Shown here one piece after another: positions 15,596 through 24,158 of a stretch of DNA of 64,000 bases. A model generated the notes under the pieces. That model was not told where the DNA came from. It searched no databases and saw only the letters and a list, made by a program, of their open reading frames with translations. Source of the stretch: Streptomyces flavotricini. Its GTDB lineage: Bacteria > Actinomycetota > Actinomycetes > Streptomycetales > Streptomycetaceae. Each line of letters starts with the position of its first letter. The stretch's first letter is position 1. The stretch is taken from the NCBI RefSeq assembly GCF_020639365.1, contig NZ_JAINUL010000001.1:1353344-1417343 (forward strand), written 5' to 3'. The translations under genes were made by a program, and so were the position numbers.

Positions 15596-16576
15596 TCAGT
15601 GGGCGGTGCGGAAGCGGCGGCGGTACGCGGCCGGGGTCGTGGCGATCTGCTTGCGGAAGGCACGGTGCAGGGTCTCCACCGAGCCCAGGCCTGCCGCCGC
15701 GGCGACCTGTTCGAGCGGCTGGTCGGTGGTCTCCAGCAGCCGTCGGGCGGCTTCCACCCGTACGGCCTCCACGTAGGCGGCGGGGCTGGTGCCCAGCTCC
15801 TTGCGGAACGTACGGGCGAAATGCCGCTCGCTCAGGCTCATCCGCTGCGCGAGCGCGGCCGCCGACAGGTCCGCGCCGAGGTGTTCGGCGATGTGGACCC
15901 GCAGGGCGTCGATGTCCCGGCGGGAGGCCGCCGGGCGGCTGAGCGGCACGCTGAACTGGCTCTGCCCGCCCTGCCGCTTGAGGTACATGACCAGCTGCCG
16001 GGCGACCGCGAGGGCCAGTTCCTCGCCGTGGTCCTCGGCCACCAGGGCCAGCGTCAGGTCCATGCAGGCGCTGATCCCGGCCCCGGTCCACACCCGGCCC
16101 GACCGGACGAAGATCGGGTCCGGGTCGACCTCCACCCGCGGGTGTTCGGCCGCCAGCTGGCGGGCCGTGGACCAGTGGGTGGTGGCCCGTCGCCCGTCCA
16201 GCAGGCCGGCCGCCGCCAGCAGGTGGGCGCCGACGCACACGGAGGCCACGCGCCCGGCGTACGGGGCGGTGGCGGCGACCCACCGCACCACCGCCTCGTC
16301 GACCCGCGCGACCGGGCCGTCCTCCGTCGGCTCGACGGCGCCGGGCACCACCAGGGTGTCCACCGCGGCGCCGACCTCGTCGAAGGCGAGGTCGGTGACC
16401 AGCCGGACGCCGGCCGAGGTGGTGACCTGGCCCCCGTCCGGGCCCGCCAGGCGTACGTCGTACAGCCGCCGCCCGGCCTCCCGGCTCGCGAGGGCGAAGA
16501 CCTCGGCGGGGCCGGTGACGTCGAGCAGGTCGACTTCGGGGAAGACCGCGATCACTACGCGGTGGGGCGTGGACAT
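15596..16576 (-). CDS. GlxA-type AraC regulator with DJ-1/PfpI domain
   Basis: A 326-residue regulator. Residues 1-190 form a DJ-1/PfpI-like sensor (VVIAVFPEVDLLDVTGPAEV, nucleophile-elbow Cys in VASVCVGAHLLAAAG). Residues about 215-320 hold two AraC helix-turn-helix motifs (LSAAALAQRMSLSERHFART, LEQVAAAAGLGSVETLHRAF), ending in TTPAAYRRRFRTAH. Such proteins usually activate a neighbouring catabolic gene in response to a small nitrogenous or aldehyde ligand. The isochorismatase-like gene directly downstream is the likely target. ATG 16576 is preceded by AGGA at 8 bases. It is divergent from the metal ABC importer. Confidence 0.88.
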   Translation of the reverse strand: MSTPHRVVIAVFPEVDLLDVTGPAEVFALASREAGRRLYDVRLAGPDGGQVTTSAGVRLVTDLAFDEVGAAVDTLVVPGAVEPTEDGPVARVDEAVVRWVAATAPYAGRVASVCVGAHLLAAAGLLDGRRATTHWSTARQLAAEHPRVEVDPDPIFVRSGRVWTGAGISACMDLTLALVAEDHGEELALAVARQLVMYLKRQGGQSQFSVPLSRPAASRRDIDALRVHIAEHLGADLSAAALAQRMSLSERHFARTFRKELGTSPAAYVEAVRVEAARRLLETTDQPLEQVAAAAGLGSVETLHRAFRKQIATTPAAYRRRFRTAH

Positions 16577-16810
16577 GCGTCCATCCTGGCCGGACGGGCA
16601 GGTGTCCGCAATGACGGCTCTCTGTCACATCCGGACACCCCGGATGCGGCGCCCGCCCGGGCCGGGGCCCCGGGCCCGGCCCCGGTCCGGGCCCGGCCAC
16701 CTCACCGTGAACCGAACTCGGTCCGTCTCCGCCGGAACCGGCACGCTCCTCCGTCCGACCACCTCCGCGTGCGGGGAGCCACCCGGCACCGGACGACGGG
16801 AGGGCGACGG

Positions 16811-17446
16811 ATGGGCGGGCTGGACGTACGCATGCGGGGGGTCGCCTGCCGCCACGGACGCGTCGAGGCGGTCGCCGACGTGGACCTGGAGATCGCGGCG
16901 GGCGAGCGCGTCGCGCTGACCGGGACCAACGGCTCGGGCAAGACCACGCTGCTGCGGGCGGTCCTCGGGCTGCACCGCCAGGTGTCCGGCAGTATCACGG
17001 TCGGCGGCCGCGGCACCGGCTCGGCCGCCGAATGGGCCTGGCGGCGGCGCTGCTGCGCCTGGATCCCGCAGAAGCCGGCGGCCGGCCGGTTCCCGCTCCT
17101 CGGGGACGAACTGCTGGCCAGCGGCGGCGCACCGGCCGAGGCCGCCGAAGCGGCACGGAAGCTGGGTGTCGGCGCGCTGCTCGGCCGGCCGCTGCACACG
17201 CTGTCCGGTGGGCAGTTGCAGCGGATGTACCTGGCCCGGGCGATCGGGGCGGTGGCCGCGGGGGCCGAGGTACTGCTGGCCGACGAGCCGACCGCCGCGC
17301 TGGACTTCAGCGGCCAGGAGGAGGCGGCGGACGTACTGGCGGCACTGCCGGTGACCCTCGTCGTGGTGACGCACGACCGGGCGCTCGCGCAGCGCTGTGA
17401 CCGCGTGCTGGAGATGGCCGCGGGCCGGCTGCGGGAGGTCGAGTGA
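16811..17446 (+). CDS. Metal ABC importer, ATP-binding protein (zinc/manganese type)
   Basis: A 211-residue ABC ATPase that powers import. Motifs: Walker A GTNGSGKTTLL (about 38-48), Q-loop region (AWIPQKPAAGRF), signature LSGGQLQRMYLARA, Walker B VLLADEPTAAL and H-loop VVVTHDR. The small size and the genes that follow place it in the ZnuC/AztA group of zinc or manganese transporters. GGAGGG lies 8 bases before ATG 16811. Its stop overlaps the GTG of the permease gene, so a three-gene operon runs to 19097. No recognisable zinc-repressor box was seen upstream. Confidence 0.88.
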   Translation: MGGLDVRMRGVACRHGRVEAVADVDLEIAAGERVALTGTNGSGKTTLLRAVLGLHRQVSGSITVGGRGTGSAAEWAWRRRCCAWIPQKPAAGRFPLLGDELLASGGAPAEAAEAARKLGVGALLGRPLHTLSGGQLQRMYLARAIGAVAAGAEVLLADEPTAALDFSGQEEAADVLAALPVTLVVVTHDRALAQRCDRVLEMAAGRLREVE

Positions 17447-18321
17447 TCCTCGCCGGCGTCCTTGCCGGCGCCGACCTCGGTGAACTGCTGCGGCTGCTCC
17501 CCGTACAGCGGGCGGGCTTCGCCCTGCTGCTGGCGGCGATCGGCCTGCCGGTGATCGGCGTGGTCATCGTCGGACTCGACATCATGCCGGTGCGCTTCGC
17601 GATGATGCACGTCGCGCTGCTGGGCATCGCGGTCGGGCTGCTGACCGGGCTCGACCCGATGCTGTGTGCGCTCGTCGCCTGCGCCCTGGCCGGGGCGGGA
17701 GTGGCCCCGCTCGCCCGCACCCCGGACGGGCTGTCCGGGGCGATGGGCCTGCTGATGAGCCTGGCCATCGCGGCCGCGCTGCTCGTCCTGGCCGTGTCGG
17801 GGGTCAACGCCTCCGGTGCGTTCGCCCTGTTGTGGGGCTCGATCCTGTCCGTGGGCACCGCCGATCTCGTGGTGCTCGGCGCGCTGGCGGCCCTGGTGCC
17901 GGGGCTGTTCCGGTGGCGGCGGCGCGATGTGGCCCTGCTGCTGTACGACCGGGAGCTGGCGCAGTGTTCGGGGGTCCCGGTGCGGGCGCTGACCGCCGTA
18001 CTGCTGGTCCTGGTCGCGGTCGCGGTCGCCGGGGCGATCAAGCTCACCGGGGCGCTGCTCGTCGACGCCCTCACCCTGCTTCCGGCGCTCGCGGCCCGCC
18101 GCCTGGGCACCTCGCTGCGGTCGATCACCCTGTGGGCGGTCGGCATCGGGGTGGCCGTGAACCTGACCGGGTTCCTCGTCGCCCTGCGGCTGGACTGGCC
18201 GCCGGGTCCCGTCCTCGTCCTCACCGCGGGGGCGCTCGTCCTCGCGGTCCATCTCATCCCCGAACGGAGCATCAGCACATGGCGCGCACCCGCGTCCGAT
18301 TCGCTTCCCTCCTCGCACTGA
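17443..18321 (+). CDS. Metal ABC importer, permease (ZnuB/AztB-like)
   Basis: A 292-residue membrane protein of the ABC-3 permease family with 8-9 hydrophobic segments. Typical family features are the FAMMHVALLGIAVGLLTGLDP helix pair and the ALLWGSILSVGTADLV and GALLVDALTLLPALAARR segments. It would form the dimeric channel for Zn2+ or Mn2+ coupled to the upstream ATPase. GTG 17443 overlaps the ATPase stop (GTGA), and the binding-protein gene begins inside its 3' end, so translation is coupled throughout. Metal choice is inferred from family context. Confidence 0.87.
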   Translation: MILAGVLAGADLGELLRLLPVQRAGFALLLAAIGLPVIGVVIVGLDIMPVRFAMMHVALLGIAVGLLTGLDPMLCALVACALAGAGVAPLARTPDGLSGAMGLLMSLAIAAALLVLAVSGVNASGAFALLWGSILSVGTADLVVLGALAALVPGLFRWRRRDVALLLYDRELAQCSGVPVRALTAVLLVLVAVAVAGAIKLTGALLVDALTLLPALAARRLGTSLRSITLWAVGIGVAVNLTGFLVALRLDWPPGPVLVLTAGALVLAVHLIPERSISTWRAPASDSLPSSH

Positions 18322-19097
18322 GCGCGGCACTGACGGCCCTCGTCAGCGGCTGCGGAGACGGCGGCGGCAACGGCGACACCGCTTCGAAGGACGACGCGAC
18401 CGGCCCCCGCGGCGGGAAACCGGTCGTCGTGGTCACCACCACCTGGGAGGGCGCCTTCGCGAAGGCCGCCGGCGCCGAGGAGGTGAAGGTGATCGTGCCG
18501 CAGTCGGTGCACCACGCCCCCGACTACGACCCCAAGCCCTCCGACCTCGCGGCCGTGGGCAAGGCCGACTTCGTGCTCTACGCGCCCTTCGAGCCGTACG
18601 CGGCGAAGATCAAGGAGGCGGCCGGCTCGAAGGCCGAACTGATCGAGGTGGACCTCGACAACGACGCCGACAAGGTCAGGGCCGAAGTGGCCAAGCTGGG
18701 CAAGCTGTTCGGCACCGAGGAAGCCGCCGCGCGGTGGACGGCGTCGTTCGACACCGAGTACGCGAAGCTCTCGAAGGAGGTCCAGGGCTCCTGGCCGGGC
18801 GGGAAGAGCCCGGCCGTCGTCAGCCAGGTGTTCACCGCCTGGTCCGCGAAGCTGGCCGGGGCCGCGCCGGTCGGCACGTACGGCCCGGAGGCGGTCACCC
18901 CGGCGCAGCTCGCCGAACTCTCGCGGAAGAAGCCCGCCTTGGTCCTGGACAACGCCCACATGTCGACCGGGACGGTCCTGCCCGACTCGGGTGCCCGGCA
19001 GATCGAGATCGTCAACTACCCTGGGGCTGACCTCGACTTGCTGCCGGTGTACCGCAATGCGGCGGTCGAGCTGAAGAAGGCCATGGGCGGTTCCTGA
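18279..19097 (+). CDS. Metal ABC importer, substrate-binding lipoprotein
   Basis: A 272-residue cluster A-I (ZnuA/AztC-like) metal-binding protein anchored by a lipid: signal peptide with lipobox LVSGC (Cys at about 25). Likely ligands include His and Asp in PQSVHHAPDYDPKPSDLAAV, plus later His and Asp residues (LDNAHMSTG, NYPGADLD). It lacks the long His-rich loop of ZnuA, which fits the AztC-type subgroup. The start at 18279 lies 43 bases inside the permease gene. Zinc is the likeliest substrate; manganese cannot be excluded. Bases 19098-19315 downstream contain no clear gene. Confidence 0.86.
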   Translation: MARTRVRFASLLALSAALTALVSGCGDGGGNGDTASKDDATGPRGGKPVVVVTTTWEGAFAKAAGAEEVKVIVPQSVHHAPDYDPKPSDLAAVGKADFVLYAPFEPYAAKIKEAAGSKAELIEVDLDNDADKVRAEVAKLGKLFGTEEAAARWTASFDTEYAKLSKEVQGSWPGGKSPAVVSQVFTAWSAKLAGAAPVGTYGPEAVTPAQLAELSRKKPALVLDNAHMSTGTVLPDSGARQIEIVNYPGADLDLLPVYRNAAVELKKAMGGS

Positions 19098-19315
19098 CCC
19101 GCGGCGCACGGGGTGGGGGCGCGCCCTGTGGTGGGCGGTGCAGGGGCGGTTCCCGGTCAGTCCGGCGGCGGACAGCAGCCCGGTGCCCGTGCAGACGGCG
19201 CCGGGGTGAGGCCGGGGCGCGCGGCCGCGGCGAGGCCGCGCGGGAGCGTGCCGCGCCGGATCTCGGCCCACGCGCCGGGTTCGTCGCGGCGCGCGTATCC
19301 GCCGCCCGGTTTCCG

Positions 19316-21013
19316 TCAGCCCGCGTGGGCGAGCGGAGCGGCGGGGGCCTGCCCGGGGGCGGAGGGCGCGGTCCGCGTGAGGCGCTCGCGCAGGGCGGCG
19401 CGGTCGGGCTTGCCGGCCGGCGTGAGCGGGAGTTCCGCGAGCACCAGCAGGCGCTCGGGGTGCTTGCGCCGCTCCAGCCCTCGGCGGGTGAGGTGCTCGC
19501 CCAGCGAGGCGAGCGTCGGGGCCTCGGGGCCGCGCGGTACGACGCAGGCCGCCAGGCGCTCGCCCATCAGCCGGTCCGGGATGCCCACGCACACCACGTC
19601 CCGTACCCGGGGGTGCGGGGCGAGCTCCCGCTCGACCTCGGCGGGGCTGATGTTGGCCCCGCCGCGGATGACGATGTCCTTGAGGCGGCCGACGAGGTGC
19701 AGGATCCCGTCCTCGTCGATCAGGCCGAGGTCTCCGGTACGGACCCAGCCCTCGGGGGTGCGGTAGCGGGCGTCCAGCTCCGGGGAGGCGACGTAGCACA
19801 TCGGGGTCATGGGGCCGCGGGCGATGATCTCGCCGATCTCCCCGTCCGGGAGCCGCTCGTGCGTGTCGGGGTCGGCGATGCGGATGTCCGCGACGCGCGG
19901 GTCGGGGCGGCCCGCCACCACTCCCGCGGCGTCGGCCCCGCGGGTTTCCTCGCCCAGGCCGGTGTGGCAGTTGACCCCGTCGGCCGAGCCGTAGAGGTTG
20001 ACGACCGGGCAGCCGAAGGCGCGGGCGGCCTCCTCGGCCGTGGTCTCGTCCAGGGCCGAGCCGCCGAGGACCAGGGCGGTGGGCGCGGGCAGTCCGTCCG
20101 TGTCGGGGCCGGGGCCTTCCAGCCGGTCCAGCATCATGCGGACCATCGTGGGGACGCCCAGGACGTGCGTCGGCCGGTGCTCGCGCACGGCGGCGAGGGC
20201 GGCCTCCGGGGTGAAGTGGTCGAGCAGGATCAGCGTTCCGCCGTGCCGGGCGAGCGTGACGGCGGTGCCGTTGGACCCGAACGCCGACCCGAGCGGTACG
20301 AGGAACAGGCTGCGCGGCGGGGTCCCGTCGGGCATGAGCGAGGCGAGGAAGTTGCCCCGGCCCCCGGCCAGCGCGTTGTGCGAGTACGCGACCATCTTCG
20401 GCTCCGCCTCCGAGCCGGAGGAGACGAGGATGCGGGCGGCGCTGTCGGGGTCGGGCCGGGCGGGCACGAACGCGGCCGGGTCGGAGCGCAGCAGTCCGGT
20501 GAGCGGAATCGTTCCTTCAGGCGTGCTGCCGACCCGCCCCGCGGCGATGACGTGGCGCAGCCCCGGCAGGGCCGGGCCCAGGACCCGCAGTGCGGCGGCG
20601 GGGTGACTGCCGCGGTGTTCCGCTGCCGCGATGACCGCGACGGCCTCCGCCGTGCGCAGCAGGGCTTCGGCCTCCAGACTCCCCCGGCCGACGGGGAAGG
20701 GCAGCGCCACCGCGCCGAGGGCGGCAAGGGCCAGATCGGCGATGACCGCGCCGCGGCCGTCGGGGAGCTGGACGCCGACCACCTCGCCGGGCCGTATGCC
20801 GAGGCCGGCGAGGCCGGCGGCCAGACAGCGCACCTTGCGGTCCAGCGCGGTGTAGCAGAGCTTGCCCTTGGCGTCGATGACGGCGGTGGCGTGCGGGTCG
20901 GCGATCTGCCGGGCCCGGAACAGGCTGTACAGGTCGAGGTCGGGACAGGTCCCGTCGACCGCCCACCCGCGGCGGAGTCCGGCGGGCAGCAGGTCGTGCA
21001 GAGCGACGGTCAC
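19316..21013 (-). CDS. Acyl-CoA ligase / AMP-binding synthetase
   Basis: A 565-residue ANL-superfamily enzyme that activates a carboxylic acid with ATP as an acyl-adenylate, then thioesterifies it. Motifs: a divergent P-loop VSSGSEAEPKMVAYSH, A5 NLYGSADGVNCHTG, A7 GWVRTGDLG, A8 GRLKDIVIRGGANISPAEVE, and the catalytic Lys in PLTPAGKPDR near the end. The C-terminus has a Pro/Ala tail of about 20 residues. GTG 21013 overlaps the stop of the CoA-transferase gene, so the two are translationally coupled. Together with the neighbouring transferase and acyl-CoA dehydrogenase it points to a dedicated acyl-CoA pathway. The acid is unknown. Confidence 0.87.
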   Translation of the reverse strand: MTVALHDLLPAGLRRGWAVDGTCPDLDLYSLFRARQIADPHATAVIDAKGKLCYTALDRKVRCLAAGLAGLGIRPGEVVGVQLPDGRGAVIADLALAALGAVALPFPVGRGSLEAEALLRTAEAVAVIAAAEHRGSHPAAALRVLGPALPGLRHVIAAGRVGSTPEGTIPLTGLLRSDPAAFVPARPDPDSAARILVSSGSEAEPKMVAYSHNALAGGRGNFLASLMPDGTPPRSLFLVPLGSAFGSNGTAVTLARHGGTLILLDHFTPEAALAAVREHRPTHVLGVPTMVRMMLDRLEGPGPDTDGLPAPTALVLGGSALDETTAEEAARAFGCPVVNLYGSADGVNCHTGLGEETRGADAAGVVAGRPDPRVADIRIADPDTHERLPDGEIGEIIARGPMTPMCYVASPELDARYRTPEGWVRTGDLGLIDEDGILHLVGRLKDIVIRGGANISPAEVERELAPHPRVRDVVCVGIPDRLMGERLAACVVPRGPEAPTLASLGEHLTRRGLERRKHPERLLVLAELPLTPAGKPDRAALRERLTRTAPSAPGQAPAAPLAHAG

Positions 21014-22836
21014 AGGAAGCTCCAGGGGTCGGGAACGGCGGGGGCACCGTGCGCGTCGCGGCTGATCGAGCCGGGGAAGCGCGGGTCGTGGTGCAGGTCG
21101 GCCGGATCCATGGTGACTCCGGTCGCTGAGAGGCCGTGGGCGCGCAGCTGTGCCAGGGCCTCCGCGGTGGGCAGTTCGCGCAGGTCGTACGCGGCGGTCG
21201 CGGGCGCGCAGGTGTCGGTGGGGGCGATCCATCCGTCCGCGGTGCGCAAGGGGCGGCGGAAGCCGGCCGGCCGGCGCGGGTCCTGCCCGCGCAGCGCCCG
21301 GCGCAGGGCGGGGGCGGTGAGGGCGTCGGCGGCGCCGAGCAGCGAGGAGTCGACGCGGACGCCCGCTCCGCCGCTGCGCTCCCGCAGGAGCAGCCCCGCC
21401 AGTACGGCCTCGGCGCCCAGGAGTCCGCCCAGTACGTCGAGCAGGGTCATCAGGGAGGGTGCGGGCGGCTCGTCCTGCGGCCGGGCGGCCTCGCCGACGC
21501 CGGTGCGGGCCTGGACCATGAAGTCCGTGCCCATCGGGGCGCCGGGGATCCGGTCCGCCCAGCCGCCCGTGTACGCGTAGACGAGTGCGGGGTTCACGGC
21601 GGCCAGATGGGCTGAGTCGAGTCCCAGTGCGGCCGCCTTGCCGGGGGCCCAGTTGTGCAGGAAGACGTCGGCCCCGGAGGCCATCTGGCGCAGGCGGCGC
21701 CGGTCGGCGACCGACTTGATGTCCAGCTCGACGGCTCGCTTGCCGCGGTTGAGCGCGAGCCAGCGGGCGGAGATCCCGGAGCAGGCGGGCGGCATCCCGC
21801 GCAGCGGGTCGCCGCCCGGGGGCTCGATGCGCACGACGTCGGCGCCGAGGAGGCCCAGCAGGTGGGCGGCGAGGGGGGCCTGGATCCGGCGGCCCGCTTC
21901 GAGCACGGTCAGCCCGGCCAGCGGCCGGGAGGGCGCGGGAGCCCCGGGGTCGCGGTGGGGGGCCGTGGGGTGGCCGAATCCGTACGGGCTGAGGGACCAG
22001 GGCGCGGCGCCGTCGTGTTCGGCGGCGCGTTCGGCCAGGGTCCGCAGGCGGCAGACCTCGGCGCCGCAGGCGGCTGCCGCAGCCTCGATCCGCCGCCAGG
22101 TGTGCGTACGGGCCGTGGTGTGCAGGGCCGGCGGAAAGGGGGCGCAGGCGGTGGCGTACCGGAACTGGAACGGCCGCCACCCGGCGCGCACGGCGCCGAA
22201 GGGGGCCTCCAGGGCCTGCCAGAACGCGGCCCAGGCGCCCGGGTCGAGGGTCTCCAGCTCGAAGAGGACTCCGTCGGAGGAGGTGAACGGGGGTCCTCCC
22301 GGGGCGAGTTCGGCGGCTTCGCCCTCGTCGGCCCCGGCCGCGGCGAGATACTGGGACACCGCCAGCAGCCCGGCCCGGTCCGCGCCCGTGGTCACCTCGA
22401 CCGCCCGGCCTCCGCGGGCCTGGGCGAGCAGCCCGGCGAGCATCCCCTGTACGGCGAGTACGCCCGTGGCGGTGGCCGCGTAGTCCACGGCCAGACCCCG
22501 GGGCGTCCCGTCGCGACGCCCGTGCACGGCCATGATGCCGGTGGCCGCCTGGACGGTGGCCTCGTCGGTCATGCCGCTCGCGGGATGCGCCGACCAGCGG
22601 ACGGTCGCGTCCTGCCGGTCGAAGCCGGCGCCGGACAGGGAGATGCGGGCCGGCGTACGGCCCTCGCCGGGGCGGTCCGGCTCCGCTCCCGCCCCCGTTC
22701 CGGCTCCGGCCCGGGTGACCGCGCCGAGGAGCCTGAGGTGCTCAAGGGCCGGGCCGGTCGGCCCGGGCGGCCCCGAGGCGTCGAGGTGCAGTCCTTCGAG
22801 CGGCCGGACCGTGCGGGTGACGGCTGGTGAAGCCAT
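21010..22836 (-). CDS. CoA-transferase family III (CaiB/BaiF), two half-domains
   Basis: A 608-residue class III CoA-transferase. The C-terminal two thirds (from about 300) is a recognisable CaiB/BaiF domain: LTVLEAGRRIQAPLAAHLLG, GADVVRIEPPGGDPLRGMPP, ALNRGKRAVELDIKS, and an Asp in GAPMGTDFMVQARTGV that is the candidate catalytic acyl-Asp. The N-terminal 200 residues contain a second partial copy of the family's central segment (LAVDYAATATGVLAVQGMLA), so the protein looks like a tandem or permuted fusion, longer than the usual about 400. It moves CoA between carboxylic acids. ATG 22836 follows AGGAGAGGC. It is divergent from the acyl-CoA dehydrogenase gene. Confidence 0.82.
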   Translation of the reverse strand: MASPAVTRTVRPLEGLHLDASGPPGPTGPALEHLRLLGAVTRAGAGTGAGAEPDRPGEGRTPARISLSGAGFDRQDATVRWSAHPASGMTDEATVQAATGIMAVHGRRDGTPRGLAVDYAATATGVLAVQGMLAGLLAQARGGRAVEVTTGADRAGLLAVSQYLAAAGADEGEAAELAPGGPPFTSSDGVLFELETLDPGAWAAFWQALEAPFGAVRAGWRPFQFRYATACAPFPPALHTTARTHTWRRIEAAAAACGAEVCRLRTLAERAAEHDGAAPWSLSPYGFGHPTAPHRDPGAPAPSRPLAGLTVLEAGRRIQAPLAAHLLGLLGADVVRIEPPGGDPLRGMPPACSGISARWLALNRGKRAVELDIKSVADRRRLRQMASGADVFLHNWAPGKAAALGLDSAHLAAVNPALVYAYTGGWADRIPGAPMGTDFMVQARTGVGEAARPQDEPPAPSLMTLLDVLGGLLGAEAVLAGLLLRERSGGAGVRVDSSLLGAADALTAPALRRALRGQDPRRPAGFRRPLRTADGWIAPTDTCAPATAAYDLRELPTAEALAQLRAHGLSATGVTMDPADLHHDPRFPGSISRDAHGAPAVPDPWSFL

Positions 22837-22958
22837 GCCTCTCCTCTTCTCGGATGTGCGCGACGCGGGGAACCAGGAGGGGCGCGCACCCGACCAGTTC
22901 CTCGGAAAGGCAGTCGGACCGCCGTTCCCACGGGTTCCCGGCACGTTGGAGGAAAGTG

Positions 22959-24152
22959 GTGCAGAGCCACGGAGACGCATTGAGGGACCGGGTCGCGGAC
23001 TTCGTCCGGAACCGGGTCATGCCCTGCGAGCCCGTACTCGACGCGGGCGGCCCGGGGGCCGCCGCGGCCCTGCGGGAGTTGCGGGCCCGGGCGAGGCAGG
23101 AGGGTCTCTGGGCGCTGCCGCTCCCCGCCGAACTCGGCGGCCGGGGGCTCTCCTTCGAGCGGTACGCCGCGCTCGCCGAGGCCGAGGGGGCGAGCGACCA
23201 CGGGCCGGCGGCCCTCGGCTCCGCGTCCCTGCTCGACGCGGCGATGCTGTGGAAGCACGGCGGCCACCGGATCCGCGAGGAGTACCCCGCGCGGCTGGCC
23301 GCGGGGGAACTGCGCGCCTGCTACGCCATGACCGAACCGGACACCCCGGGCACCGAACCGCTGCGTACCGCGACCCGCGCCGAGGAACAGCCCGGCGGCG
23401 GCTGGCGCGTCAGCGGCCGCAAGTGGTTCGTCTCGGGAGCGGCCGGGGCCGATCTGGTGACCGTCCTGGCCCGGACCGACGGGGAACCGGGAGACCGCGA
23501 GGGCCTCTCCCTCCTGGTGGTCCCCACCGGCTCCCCCGGCTTCCGCGTCGTACGCGAACTGCCCGTCTTCGGGGCCGGCGGCCAGTGGGAGATCGACTTC
23601 GACCGGGTCCCGGTGGACGCCGACCACCTCCTCGGCCGGCGCGGCGAGGCCCTGGCCGTCGCCGCGGAGCGGCTGCAGACGGGCCGCACCCTGCGCTGCC
23701 TGCGCTGGCTCGGCCAGGCACAGCGCGCCTTCGACCTGATGTGCCTGCGCGCCAACTCCCGTACGGGGTCGCGCGGTCCGCTGGCCGGCCACCAGCTCGT
23801 GCAGAGCCACGTCTTCGAGGCGCTGCTCGCGCTGCGCACCACCCGCCCGCTGGTCCACGAGGCCGCGGCGAAGATCGCCGCCGGGCTGGACGCGCACGTG
23901 GAGGTGGGACTGGCCAAGGTCGCCGCGGCCCGGATGCTCCAGCAGGTCGCGGACGCGGCCATCCAGGTGCACGGCGCGGCCGGGCTCGGCCCCGACACCC
24001 CGCTGCCGGCGCTCTTCCGCACAGGCCGCGCCGCCCGCATCCTCGACGGCCCCGACGAACTCCACGTCACCTCGGTGGCGCGCCGGGTCCTGCGTGCGTA
24101 CGAGAAGTACGAGAACGACGGGAAGGGGACGTACGAGCAGTGCGCGTCGTAG
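22959..24152 (+). CDS. Acyl-CoA dehydrogenase, ACAD10/11-like
   Basis: A 397-residue FAD-dependent dehydrogenase. The three-domain fold is visible: a helical N-terminus with LPLPAELGGRGLSFERYAAL, a middle beta domain starting CYAMTEPDTPGTE (the FAD/substrate loop), WRVSGRKWFVSGA, and a helical C-terminus with QVADAAIQVHGAAGLGPDTP. The ending LDGPDELHVTSVARRVL matches the DGPDE-H pattern of the ACAD10/11 branch instead of the usual 'EGTsEI'. That branch acts on unusual or 4-hydroxy acyl-CoAs, so the substrate may be atypical. GTG 22959 is preferred because GGAGGA ends 5 bases upstream; GTG 22956 is adjacent. It faces the CoA-transferase across a 122-bp shared promoter region. Confidence 0.85.
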   Translation: MQSHGDALRDRVADFVRNRVMPCEPVLDAGGPGAAAALRELRARARQEGLWALPLPAELGGRGLSFERYAALAEAEGASDHGPAALGSASLLDAAMLWKHGGHRIREEYPARLAAGELRACYAMTEPDTPGTEPLRTATRAEEQPGGGWRVSGRKWFVSGAAGADLVTVLARTDGEPGDREGLSLLVVPTGSPGFRVVRELPVFGAGGQWEIDFDRVPVDADHLLGRRGEALAVAAERLQTGRTLRCLRWLGQAQRAFDLMCLRANSRTGSRGPLAGHQLVQSHVFEALLALRTTRPLVHEAAAKIAAGLDAHVEVGLAKVAAARMLQQVADAAIQVHGAAGLGPDTPLPALFRTGRAARILDGPDELHVTSVARRVLRAYEKYENDGKGTYEQCAS

Positions 24153-24158
24153 CGGGTG

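Noticed and set aside
16577..16810. A zinc-repressor (Zur) box was looked for before the metal importer
   Set aside because: No TGAAAATCATTTTCA-like palindrome was found by eye, so none is claimed.
16625..19799. Long minus-strand frames opposite the metal ABC importer
   Set aside because: The plus-strand genes show Walker, signature, permease and lipobox motifs; the opposite frames show none.
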